From NCBI RefSeq assembly GCF_021216675.1, contig NZ_CP086120.1, forward strand, positions 310,001-374,000: a stretch of 64,000 bases of DNA, given 5' to 3'. This DNA comes from Streptomyces gobiensis. GTDB taxonomy: Bacteria; Actinomycetota; Actinomycetes; Streptomycetales; Streptomycetaceae. The translations under genes and the position numbers were made by a program. Below the pieces are notes generated by a model. It saw nothing but the letters and a program-made list of their open reading frames with translations. It had not been told where the DNA came from and made no database searches. The stretch's first letter is position 1; the number at the start of each line of letters is the position of its first letter. Below, one piece after another: positions 37,371-46,100 of this stretch.

Positions 37371-38129
37371 TTGACCGTCTTTGCTCCTGATTCGCTGGAA
37401 CTCAACCGTAAGCTCCCGCTCTGGTATCAGATCTCGCAGTCACTGCGGGCCTCGATACTGGGTCGCTCCCCCGAGTCGCCGCTGCGGCTTCCGACCGAGG
37501 ATGCCCTGGCGGAGCACTACGGGGTAAGTGTGCTGACCATGCGGCAGGCGCTCAAGGAGCTGGAGACGGAGGGGCTGATCAGCCGGCACCGCCGCCGGGG
37601 CACCTTTATCGAGCCAGATGTCCGGCGCGGCAGGCCGGTACGGCTGCTGGGCTCGGTCGACGCGATCGTGGCCCAGCAGTCCGGTGAACACACCACACTG
37701 CTGGGCCATGGACCGGCGCCGGTGCCGACGGAGCTGGGCGAGTACTTCCCGGGGATCGGCGAGGCGATGTCGTACCGCCGACTGCGCCGGGAACAGCCGG
37801 ACGGGGAGCCGACGAACTGGGCGGAGAATCTGATCCACCCGGAGATAGCCGCACGGATCGACCCCGGAGCGCTGGAGCGGATGCCGATGACCAAGGTGCT
37901 GCGGGACGAGGTGGGGGTGCGGATCAGCCGGATCACCGACACCGTAGAGGCCCGGCTGGCGGACCCCGAGACGGCCAAACTGCTCGAGGTGCCGCTGCTG
38001 AGCCCGATTCTGCACTACACGGGAGTGACATACGACGAAGGCGGCCGGGCCGTGGATGTGGTGCGCATTCACTACCGCGGCGACCGCTTCTCCTTCTCGG
38101 TGACCGTGGAGAACGTCACCGACGACTGA
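37371..38129 (+). CDS. GntR/HutC-family regulator with UTRA domain
   Basis: 252 residues starting at the TTG 37371, which has GGAGG 4 bases upstream. The winged helix (LPLWYQISQSLRASILG, LPTEDALAEHYGVSVLTMRQALKELETEGLISRHRRRGTFI) covers about residues 12-78. A UTRA effector domain follows (about 95-245, with TNWAENLIHPE and LHYTGVTYDEGGRAVDVVRIHYRGDRFSF). It most likely controls hmgA in response to homogentisate or another intermediate, using the inverted repeat at 35973-35996. That pairing is inferred from adjacency. Confidence 0.88.
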   Translation: MTVFAPDSLELNRKLPLWYQISQSLRASILGRSPESPLRLPTEDALAEHYGVSVLTMRQALKELETEGLISRHRRRGTFIEPDVRRGRPVRLLGSVDAIVAQQSGEHTTLLGHGPAPVPTELGEYFPGIGEAMSYRRLRREQPDGEPTNWAENLIHPEIAARIDPGALERMPMTKVLRDEVGVRISRITDTVEARLADPETAKLLEVPLLSPILHYTGVTYDEGGRAVDVVRIHYRGDRFSFSVTVENVTDD

Positions 38130-38177
38130 CTGCCAGGGCCGCACGGACCGTCCCCCGGCCCGGGCGGCGCCCCATGC

Positions 38178-38441
38178 TCAGCCGCGACCACCGAAGAGCG
38201 AGCGACGCAGGCGCCGCAGCGGAGCGAACAGCCAGACCCTGGCACCCCGGCTGGCCCGGGTGCGCCTGGCATCACGCGTCGTCAGCTCACGCATCAGCGT
38301 CGTCGCCTCCTCCGTCTCGCCCTGGGGCACAGCGGGGCCACCGATCACGCTCAAGTGCCGGTCGAGACGCGAACTGTTCGCACTCGTCCCGCAGTTGATC
38401 GCAGGCACCCGTGGCCTGCCGCGCACTGTTATCTGTTCCAT
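38178..38441 (-). CDS. small conserved Streptomyces protein, unknown function
   Basis: 87 residues from the ATG at 38441, preceded by GGGGAG. The sequence opens MEQITVRGRPRVPAINCGTS and ends in a very basic tail rich in Arg (RRTRASRGARVWLFAPLRRLRRSLFGGRG). I have the impression of a widely conserved streptomycete family from memory, but no function. There is no signal peptide, and the C-terminal amphipathic arginine-rich helix could bind membrane or nucleic acid. It is convergent with the GntR gene and divergent from the second EPS locus. Confidence 0.65.
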   Translation of the reverse strand: MEQITVRGRPRVPAINCGTSANSSRLDRHLSVIGGPAVPQGETEEATTLMRELTTRDARRTRASRGARVWLFAPLRRLRRSLFGGRG

Positions 38442-38677
38442 GACACTCCCCACCCGTACGAGGGCACCCAGCCCGGGCAGCGTAACCCTATCGCCCGGCT
38501 CTGACACGTATGTATCCCGGTCACAGGATTCACCTGCCCCACAAGGCGGTTGACGAACACCCCGCACCACTGGCAGCACCCGCTTCCGGCCACGGTGGCC
38601 GCGCCCTTGACGGCTGCGTAATCGGGGGGTCACATTGTGAAGCCTGACATCCGGCGCTTCGGGGGGCAAAGTCGCCA

Positions 38678-39097
38678 ATGCAGAGCGTTCAGAAGCAGAC
38701 CGTTCAGAAACAGCGCAGCGGCCGGGCGAGAGCTGGCGCTCAGGGATTCGGTTCTTCACCGGCCCTGGTGGCAGGCGCCGCCGTGGGGGTGGCCGGGGCA
38801 GGCGCGGTGCTGGCGCTGGCCGACCTCAACTCACCCTTACGGGCACCGCTGACTCTCTTCTTCCTACTGGTGGCGCCCGGTGCGGCCATCGCCGCGGCGT
38901 TGCCCGGTGTGGACCCGCTCAGCCGTGCCGTGGTGGCGCTGCTCGGCTCGGTCACGGTCAATCTGCTGGTCGCTCAGGTGCTGATCGCGACGCAGAACTG
39001 GTCGGTGCGCGGCGGGGTGGCCGCCATCGCCGTGCTCAGCTCGCTGTCGCTGCTGGTCCCGCTGCTGCGCCATCAATCCGACCACGAGAGACGGTGA
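38678..39097 (+). CDS. small integral membrane protein, first gene of EPS locus 2 (contains TTA codon)
   Basis: 139 residues. Three or four hydrophobic segments lie at about 28-48, 56-75, 83-103 and 110-128, with a basic cytosolic start (QKQRSGRARAG). Codon 54 (38837-38839) is TTA, so translation should require the bldA tRNA. It ends 1 base before the CelD-like gene and is probably coupled to it. No known domain is recognised. It could be a membrane scaffold or an export subunit for the EPS machine. Confidence 0.78.
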   Translation: MQSVQKQTVQKQRSGRARAGAQGFGSSPALVAGAAVGVAGAGAVLALADLNSPLRAPLTLFFLLVAPGAAIAAALPGVDPLSRAVVALLGSVTVNLLVAQVLIATQNWSVRGGVAAIAVLSSLSLLVPLLRHQSDHERR

Positions 39098-39098
39098 T

Positions 39099-40208
39099 AT
39101 GGACATCCAGGTGTGCAGACCGGGCGAGCTGAGCGCCGCGGACCGAACGGCCTGGACCGCGATGCAGTCGGCATCACCTCCTGATGGCGCACCGCGGCTG
39201 GCCAACCCTTTTCTGTCCCCCGAGTTCACGCTCGCCGTCGGACACTGCCGACGCGATGTGCGGGTGGCGGTGGTGCGGGAGTCCGGGGCGGCCGGTGCCG
39301 AGCCGGTGGCCTTCTTCCCGTTCCAGCGCACCGCGCTGGGGGTGGGCCGGGCGGTGGGCCTGGGAGTCTCCGACTGCCAGGGGGTCGTGCACCGGCCGGG
39401 CTTCACCTGGGATGCCCGTCAGCTGCTGCGCGCCTGCGGTCTGACGGTATGGGAGTTCGACCACCTCGCCGACGGGCAGGGGCCGTTTGAGGCGGGGGCG
39501 ACCGGTGCGTACGCGTCGCCGGTGATCGATGTGGACCAGGGATATGACGCCTTCCTGGCCGGGCTGCGGGTGCGGTCGCCGAAGTTCACCCGGACCACGC
39601 TGGCCAAGGAGCGCAAGCTGGGCCGGGACATCGGCGCGGTGCGCTACGTACACGATGAGCGTGATCCGCGGCTGCTGCGCACCCTGATGGCGTGGAAGTC
39701 CGCTCAGTACCGCCGCACCGGGCGCAGCGACCGCTTCGCCCGCCCATGGATCGTGGAACTCGCCGAGCGGCTGTTCCACTCCCGCTCCGACTCCTTCGCC
39801 GGGCTGCTCTCGGTGCTCTACGCCGATGGGCGGCCGGTCGCCGCCCACTTCGGGCTGCGCTCACCCCGGGTGCTGGCCTGCTGGTTCCCTGTCTACGATC
39901 CGGCGTTCGCGAAGTTCTCGCCGGGTCTGGTGCTGCATCTGCGGATGGTCGAGGGGGCCGCCGCGGAGGGGATGGCCCATCTCGATCTGGGGCGCGGCGC
40001 GAAGGAGTACAAGGACTCCCTCAAGACCCGGGAGCTGACGGTCTTCGAGGGCTGGATAACGCGCCGCCACCCGGTGGCGCTCGGGCACCGTGCGCGCCGT
40101 GCGCCGGTGCGCGCCCTGCGCAATGCAGTGGTGAACCGACCGCATTTGTTCGGTCCGGCTGACCATCTTTTAAAGCGGATGGGCGCAATTCGATCGGGAG
40201 GTGACTGA
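39099..40208 (+). CDS. CelD/BcsL-like GNAT-fold acyltransferase (contains TTA codon)
   Basis: 369 residues. The N-terminal half reads NPFLSPEFTLAVGHCRRDVRVAVV and ends in strands with AFFPFQRTALGVGRAVGLGVSDCQG. The C-terminal GNAT core has VLYADGRPVAAHFGLRSPRVLACWFPVYDPAFAKFSPGLVLHLRMVEGAAAEGMAHLDLGRGAKEYKDSLKTRE. That ending, with LGRG..YK, is diagnostic of CelD/FemAB-like enzymes of cellulose and EPS loci. It is probably an acyl- or aminoacyltransferase on a glycan precursor. Codon 358 (40170-40172) is TTA. It is a paralogue in type of the gene at 3644-4801. Confidence 0.84.
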   Translation: MDIQVCRPGELSAADRTAWTAMQSASPPDGAPRLANPFLSPEFTLAVGHCRRDVRVAVVRESGAAGAEPVAFFPFQRTALGVGRAVGLGVSDCQGVVHRPGFTWDARQLLRACGLTVWEFDHLADGQGPFEAGATGAYASPVIDVDQGYDAFLAGLRVRSPKFTRTTLAKERKLGRDIGAVRYVHDERDPRLLRTLMAWKSAQYRRTGRSDRFARPWIVELAERLFHSRSDSFAGLLSVLYADGRPVAAHFGLRSPRVLACWFPVYDPAFAKFSPGLVLHLRMVEGAAAEGMAHLDLGRGAKEYKDSLKTRELTVFEGWITRRHPVALGHRARRAPVRALRNAVVNRPHLFGPADHLLKRMGAIRSGGD

Positions 40209-40573
40209 ACAGCAGCATTCTGCGCATTTACGAGCCTCCGCCCACGCATTTCCCATAGACTCCTAATCGTCAAATCGTCGTACTTCACCCCCGCTACGGT
40301 TCCTCGGCAAACGGCTCCAGGGGAGGGGTCCAACAGTCGCGAGGACGCCGTGGCGGGGCGCGGTAGGGGGGTGCCGTACTCGACACGTATCCGTGCCGGG
40401 TCCGGGCCGCGCGGCCAGTGACACATGCCAGCTCATCTGGTCCGCACAGCAGCCTCGTATGCGTTTGTCATGCGCTGCTCTGTTATGGACGGGTGAGAAC
40501 CCCCCTTTCGAACCGGACAACCGCTCGGACCATCCCTAGCCGGTGGTCCACCGGACGAGAGGGCCCATCACTC
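40209..40573. other. 365-base intergenic region inside EPS locus 2
   Basis: No supported gene. It contains the 15-bp palindrome at 40540-40554 and C/A-rich sequence, and probably the promoter of the downstream glycosyltransferase operon. An in-frame upstream ATG at 40418 would lengthen the GT2 gene but lacks an RBS. Confidence 0.5.
40540..40554. promoter_or_regulatory. 15-bp palindrome before the GT2 operon
   Basis: CCGGTGG-T-CCACCGG, perfect 7-bp arms around a central T, ends 19 bases before the GT2 start codon. Candidate operator, or a leader hairpin affecting translation. No matching second copy was found in the window. Confidence 0.4.
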
Positions 40574-41368
40574 ATGACTACCTCTGCACGGCCGTTGACC
40601 GAGCAGTCGGCGACGGAATACCGCCCAGTCACCTCGCACCTGGCCATTACACCGCCGGTGAGTGTCGTCATCCCGGCGATGAACGAGGCCGAGAATCTTC
40701 CCTACGTCTTCAAGTCACTGCCTGAGTGGATCCATGAAGTGGTCCTCGTCGATGGCAACTCCACCGATGACACGGTCGCCGTGGCGCGTGAGCTACGGCC
40801 CGATGTGGTGGTGGTACCACAGCGCGGCAAAGGCAAGGGCGATGCGCTCATCAGCGGCTTCTCCGCATGTACCGGTGAGATCATCGTCATGGTGGACGCG
40901 GACGGCTCGGCCGATGGGGCTGAGATCGTCAGCTATGTCTCCGCCCTGGTCGGCGGCGCGGACTTCGCCAAGGGGTCGCGCTTCGCCAATGGCGGCGGCA
41001 CCGACGACATGACGCCGGTGCGCAAGCTCGGCAACCGGGTGCTGACGTCCATCGTCAATGCCAAGTTCGGGGCCCGTTATACGGACCTGTGCTACGGCTA
41101 CAACGCGTTCTGGCGGCACTGCCTCGACAAAATCGCACTGGACTGCGAAGGGTTCGAGGTGGAGACGCTGATGAACATCCGCGTCGTCAAGGCCGGGCTG
41201 CGAGTCCAGGAAATACCCAGCCATGAGTTCGAGCGGATCCATGGTGCCAGCAATCTGCGTGCCATCCGTGACGGCTTCCGGGTGCTGTCGGTGATTCTGC
41301 GTGAGCGTGGACGCCGACGCCGGATCCGCCGCGCGCCACGGCCCGCGCTCCTCGGGGAGGGCCGGTGA
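40574..41368 (+). CDS. GT2-family glycosyltransferase (DPM/dolichol-phosphate mannosyltransferase-like)
   Basis: 264 residues. GT-A fold: VSVVIPAMNEAENLPYVFKSL (about 28-48), EVVLVDGNSTDDTV, the metal-binding MVDADGSADG (about 113-122) and KGSRFANGGGTDDMT. The later LCYGYNAFWRHCLDKI and EVETLMNIRVVKAGLRVQEIPSHE are typical of DPM1-like enzymes that load polyprenyl phosphate. It has no membrane helix of its own. Such a polyprenyl-phosphate sugar could feed the GT-C-like half of the fusion protein in this locus; that link is inferred. It overlaps the next gene by 4 bases. Confidence 0.88.
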   Translation: MTTSARPLTEQSATEYRPVTSHLAITPPVSVVIPAMNEAENLPYVFKSLPEWIHEVVLVDGNSTDDTVAVARELRPDVVVVPQRGKGKGDALISGFSACTGEIIVMVDADGSADGAEIVSYVSALVGGADFAKGSRFANGGGTDDMTPVRKLGNRVLTSIVNAKFGARYTDLCYGYNAFWRHCLDKIALDCEGFEVETLMNIRVVKAGLRVQEIPSHEFERIHGASNLRAIRDGFRVLSVILRERGRRRRIRRAPRPALLGEGR

Positions 41369-42354
41369 CCGAGGAGCACATATCGGTAGTGATCTGCGTC
41401 TACACCGAGGACCGCTGGGGCGACATCCTCGCCGCGGTGGACTCGGTGCGGGCGCAGTCGCTGCCCGCCCTGGAGACGCTGCTCGTCGTCGATCACCATC
41501 CGACGCTGCTGGAGCGGCTGGCCAGGGAGTACAAGGAAGTCGAGGAGGTGCGGGTGCTCGCCAACGCGGGCCCCCGCGGCCTCTCGGCCGGGCGCAATAC
41601 CGGCATCGCCGAGTCATCCGGTGACATCATCGCGTTCCTGGATGATGACGCGGTCGCCGAGCGGGACTGGCTGCGCTGCTTCGCGGCGGCCTATGACGAC
41701 CCCGCGGTCATGGCTGTCGGGGGCCGTACCGAGCCGGTGTGGGCCTCGGGACGCCGACCGTCCTGGTTCCCGGAGGAGTTCGACTGGGCGGTGGGCTGCA
41801 CCTACCGGGGCATGCCGCCGGGCCGGATCCGGGTACGCAATGTACTCGGCGGCAACTCCTCCTTCCGGCGGGCCGCGTTCATCACCGCGGGCGGGTTCGC
41901 CAGCGGTATCGGGCGGAATGGCGACCGGCTTCCGCTGGGCTGTGAGGAGACCGAGCTGTGCATCCGGCTCACCCGGGTACGTCCGGACGCGGTGCTCCTG
42001 ATCGATGACCGGGCGGTGATCCACCACAAGGTGCCCGCCACCCGTGAGCGGTTCGGCTATCTGCGGACCCGGTCCTATGCCGAAGGGCTCTCCAAGGCGC
42101 TGGTCGCCCGCAGCGTCGGCGCCCGGGCCGGGCTGGCGACGGAACGGCGCTACACCACCCGGGTGGTGCCCGCCGGGGTGGCGCGCGCACTGCGCGACGT
42201 CCTGCTGGCCCGCCCCGGCGGCGCGGGCCGGGCGTGCGCCATCGTGACGGGTATGGCCGCTGCCGCGGCGGGCTACGCCCTGGGCACCCTGCGTGCCCGG
42301 CACGGCGGGGCACGCTTCACGGTGGCCCCGGTCGTAAGGGATGAGGGAACGTGA
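41365..42354 (+). CDS. GT2-family glycosyltransferase
   Basis: 329 residues, GTG start in a GTGA overlap. ISVVICVYTEDRWGDILAAVDSV (residues 6-28) and ANAGPRGLSAGRNTGIAESSGDIIAFLDDDA (about 66-96, with the DDD metal motif) mark the GT-A domain. VLGGNSSFRRAAF with CEETELCIRLTRVRPDAVLL is the usual acceptor-side ED motif. It transfers one sugar with inversion to the growing lipid-linked repeat unit. A C-terminal hydrophobic stretch (about 290-308) might bind the membrane. Sugar unknown. Confidence 0.9.
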   Translation: MTEEHISVVICVYTEDRWGDILAAVDSVRAQSLPALETLLVVDHHPTLLERLAREYKEVEEVRVLANAGPRGLSAGRNTGIAESSGDIIAFLDDDAVAERDWLRCFAAAYDDPAVMAVGGRTEPVWASGRRPSWFPEEFDWAVGCTYRGMPPGRIRVRNVLGGNSSFRRAAFITAGGFASGIGRNGDRLPLGCEETELCIRLTRVRPDAVLLIDDRAVIHHKVPATRERFGYLRTRSYAEGLSKALVARSVGARAGLATERRYTTRVVPAGVARALRDVLLARPGGAGRACAIVTGMAAAAAGYALGTLRARHGGARFTVAPVVRDEGT

Positions 42355-43154
42355 TGAACCATCCGGTACCCATACTGATGTACCACGCCATAGCGCACTG
42401 TCCGGCCCACGCCACCTACGCCCTGTCCGTGTCCCCCATCGCCTTCGCGGAACAGCTGGGGATGCTCGCCGACCGTGGCCATACCTCCCTGACCACCGCG
42501 GAGCTGGCACGGCTGTGGCGCACGGGTGGATCACTGCCCCGGCGGCCCGTGCTGATCACCTTTGATGACGGTTATGAGGGCGTGCACCAGCACGCCCTTC
42601 CCGTCCTCGCCCGGTACGGTTTCAGCGCCACGCTGTTTGTCTCCACTGGATGGCTGCGTGGGCCGTATGACACCGGTGGCGCGCCGGACACCATGCTGGA
42701 CTGGGACCAGCTGCGCGAGCTGGCCACCAGTGGGGTGGAGATCGGCGGGCACAGCCACAGCCATCCACAGCTCGACCAGCTCAGTGACCCGGTGCTGCGC
42801 CATGAGGTTGTCCACTGCCGGGAGCTGCTCGCCGGGGAGCTGGGCCGGGCCCCGGTGTCATTCGCCTATCCGTACGGCTATTCCAGCAGACGGGTGCGGG
42901 AGGCCGTACGGTCGGCTGGGTTCAGCCAGTCCTTCGCGGTCGGCAACGCGCTGGCCGACCGGCGGCGGCAGAGCCCGTACGCACTCAGCCGGCTGACCGT
43001 GCGCCGGTCCACGGGGATGGTGGAGTTCGCGCAACTGATCGAAGGGCGGTCGGTCAGCCGTATCTTTGCCCGGGACCGGGCACTCACCAAGGGGTACGCC
43101 GTCCTACGCGGGACACATCGAGCACTTCGGAAGGCGCAGCGGATACGTGTCTGA
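42354..43154 (+). CDS. polysaccharide deacetylase (NodB/CE4 family)
   Basis: 266 residues. PILMYHAIAH near the start, TFDDGYEGVHQ near 70 (catalytic/metal Asp pair), GGHSHSHPQLDQL near 132 (metal His) and SFAYPYGYSSRRVREAVRSAGF near 167 complete the NodB motifs. It should de-N-acetylate a GlcNAc-type unit. The ATG at 42354 is 6 bases after GAGGG; a GTG 3 bases earlier is the alternative. It overlaps the GT2 stop and the fusion gene start, so it belongs in one coupled operon. It mirrors the deacetylase of EPS locus 1. Confidence 0.87.
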   Translation: MNHPVPILMYHAIAHCPAHATYALSVSPIAFAEQLGMLADRGHTSLTTAELARLWRTGGSLPRRPVLITFDDGYEGVHQHALPVLARYGFSATLFVSTGWLRGPYDTGGAPDTMLDWDQLRELATSGVEIGGHSHSHPQLDQLSDPVLRHEVVHCRELLAGELGRAPVSFAYPYGYSSRRVREAVRSAGFSQSFAVGNALADRRRQSPYALSRLTVRRSTGMVEFAQLIEGRSVSRIFARDRALTKGYAVLRGTHRALRKAQRIRV

Positions 43155-46100
43155 CACCACGACCACGTCCGAGGCCGAGGCCGGGGCCGGAGCCGGGACC
43201 GACGCCGGGGCCGAGGAGCTGGTCACCGGTGGGCCGGCACCCGCCGACGGGGGCAACCGCGGCAGTCCGCTGTTCCGCAACGCCTATGCGCTGATGCTGA
43301 ATACCGGCATCAGCGCCCTGCTGGGTCTGGGGTACTGGTTCGTCGCCGCCCGGTACTACTCGGATGAGGCGGTCGGGCAGGGTTCGGCCGCCATCGCCGT
43401 GATGAAGTTCCTCGCCGGGCTCACCGCGGTGACCCTCATCGGGGCGCTGGCCCGTTTCATTCCCACCGCGGGCCACACCACGCGTGGGCTCATACTGCGT
43501 ACCTATGCGGCCAGTTCCCTGCTGGTGGCGCTGGCCTCGGTGGGCTTCCTGCTCACCCTCGATCTGTGGGGGCCGTCCTTCGGCTTGCTGCGTGGCTGGC
43601 TGCCGGGACTCGGTTTTGTCGCGGCCGTGGTCGCCTGGTCGCTGCTGACCCTGCAGGACGGGGTGCTGACCGGGCTGCGCAGCGCCACCTGGGTGCCGGT
43701 GGGCAACACCGTCTTCTCCACCGCCAAGCTGGGGCTGCTGGTGGTACTGGCCGCGGCCGTTCCCACCGCCGGGGTCTTTGTCTCCTGGGCGGCGGCCATC
43801 GCCCTGTCGGTGCTGCCGCTGGGCTGGCTGGTCTTCCGCCGGCTGATCCCCCGGCACACCCTGGCCACCCAAGGCAGCGCCCAGCCCGCCTCCTACCGGG
43901 AGATGGGCCGCTTTCTGGCCGGGGACTACACCGGCGCGCTGTTCTCCCTGGCGGTTGTCTATCTGGTGCCGGTGCTGGTCGCCACGCAGGTCAGCGCCGT
44001 GGACAACGCGTACTTCTACATCACCATCACCATCGCGGGCACGGTCAATCTGCTCGCCATCAATATGGGCGCCTCGCTCACGGTCGAGGGCTCCCATGAC
44101 CCGGCCCAGCTGGCCGCCAACTGCCGTGCGGCGCTGCGCCGGATGGCCCGGATCATGCTGCCGGTCTGCGCGTTACTGTTTGTCTTCGCCCCCCAGATCA
44201 TGGCCGTCTTCGGCCCCGGCTACGCCCAGGCCGCCACCCCGCTGCTGCGCTGGTACGCGGTGGGAGCGCTGCTGCGCGTGGTCATCGAGGTCTACTACGC
44301 GGTGCTGCGCGCCCAGAGCCGTACCTCCGGACTCGCCTATATGCAGGGGCTGTTGTGCGTTCTGGTGCTCGGCCTGACCGTGGTCCTGCTGCCGGTGCTG
44401 GGGATGACCGGTGCGGGTATCGCGGAGGTCTGCAGTCTGGGGCTGGTCGCGGCGGTGGCCGTCTATAAGCTCCATGGTGTGCTGAGGGGTTCGGGCCGTG
44501 GGCCGCGTACGGGCCGGGACGCGCAGGCGTCCGTTCCGCCGGACGGCGACCTCGCGGATCTCGCGGTGGGCGGAAGTACGGCGACCTTCGCCTCCGCCCG
44601 GCCGGCCGAGCCCCGCGCCCCAGCGGCAGAGCCCGCCGCCGGGTGGCGGAACCGGCCGCGCCTCCCGGTTGCCGGTCTCTGGGCGCTGCTGGCCATCGCG
44701 CTGGCGCTCTACTGGATCCCGCTGCGGGGCATGGGCGACACCGAGCTGGACGCCATGGGCGGACTCGGGCTGGTCTCGGTGCTGCCGGCCGCGACGCTGC
44801 TGGGGGCCGCGCTGCTGGTGGTCTGCTTCGCCGGGGCACTGCGGCTCGGCCGGCCACCACGTGCGCTGCTCACCGCGGTGCTGCTGCTGACCGTTGTCTC
44901 GCTGCACGCGGTGCCCGCCGTGCTGGAGACCGAGCCACGGTTCGCCACCGCCTGGCAGCATCTTGGCTTCCTCGACTACATCGACCGCACCGGCGTGACC
45001 GCACCGGAGCTGGACGCCCGGTGGAGCTGGCCGGGCTTCTTCGCGGCGGCGGCCTTTATCGCCCAGGCGTGCGGAGTGCAGGACCTCTCCGAGGTGATCC
45101 GCTGGTGGCCGCTGACCGTCCAGTTGCTGTTTCTGGCGCCGCTGGCGGTGCTACTGCGGGCGGTACGGGCGAGCTGGCGGGCGAAATGGTGCGCGGCCTG
45201 GTTCTTCGTGCTGTGCGGCTGGGTGGGACAGGACTACTTCTCTCCGCAGGGCTTCACCTATCTGCTCTACCTGTGCTTCGCGGCCATACTGCTGGTCTGG
45301 TTCCGGCCATCGGGCGAGGGCGGCGGGGCCGGGGACGTCGGCAGGCGCACCAGTGGCGAGGCCCCGGTGCCCGGGCTGCCGCCCGCTACCCGGGCGGCGC
45401 TGCTTGTGGTGCTGCTCGCGCTGTTCACCGCCTCGGTCGCCGGGCACCAGCTGACGCCGTTCGTCATGCTGGGCGTGCTGACCGTGCTCGTCCTGGTGCG
45501 CCGCTGTGTGCTGCGGGGGCTGCCGCTGCTCTGCGTGGTGCTGGTCGCGGTATGGATCGGCTTCCTCGCCGAGCCGTACTGGTCGGGGCATTTCGATGAG
45601 CTCTTCGGCGGGCTCGGCGGGCTCGGCGACAATGTGTCCTCCTCGGTCTCCGGCCGGATCGAGGGCGGCAGCGACACCCACAAGCTGGTCCTCTACGTCA
45701 GGGTGGCGCTGGCGGGCTCCACCCTGGCGCTCGCCGCCTGGGGGTTGCTGCGCCGGCGGCGGGCCGGTGTATCGGACCGTGCCCTGCTGGTGCTGACCGC
45801 GGTGCCGTTCCTCGCCTTCGGTCTGCAGTCCTACGGCGGCGAGATGGCCTTGCGGGTCTTCCTGTTCGCCGTGCCGGGCGCCTGTGTGCTGGCCGCCCTC
45901 GGCTTCTTCCCGCATCCCGCCGGGCGGCCGCGCCGTGTCCGGCCATGGGCCGCGCCGGGGGCCGCTCTGCTGGCCGGGCTGATCCTGATGGGCGGCTTCC
46001 TCATCGCCCGCTGGGGCAATGAGCCCTTCGAGCGGGTGCGGCCCGGCGAGGTCGCGGCGATGGAGTACATCTATGAGCACGACAAGCCGACCGCGCGGCT

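Noticed and set aside
38260..38553. Plus-strand frame opposite the small Streptomyces protein
   Set aside because: The minus-strand reading has RBS and a familiar conserved start; the plus reading has neither.
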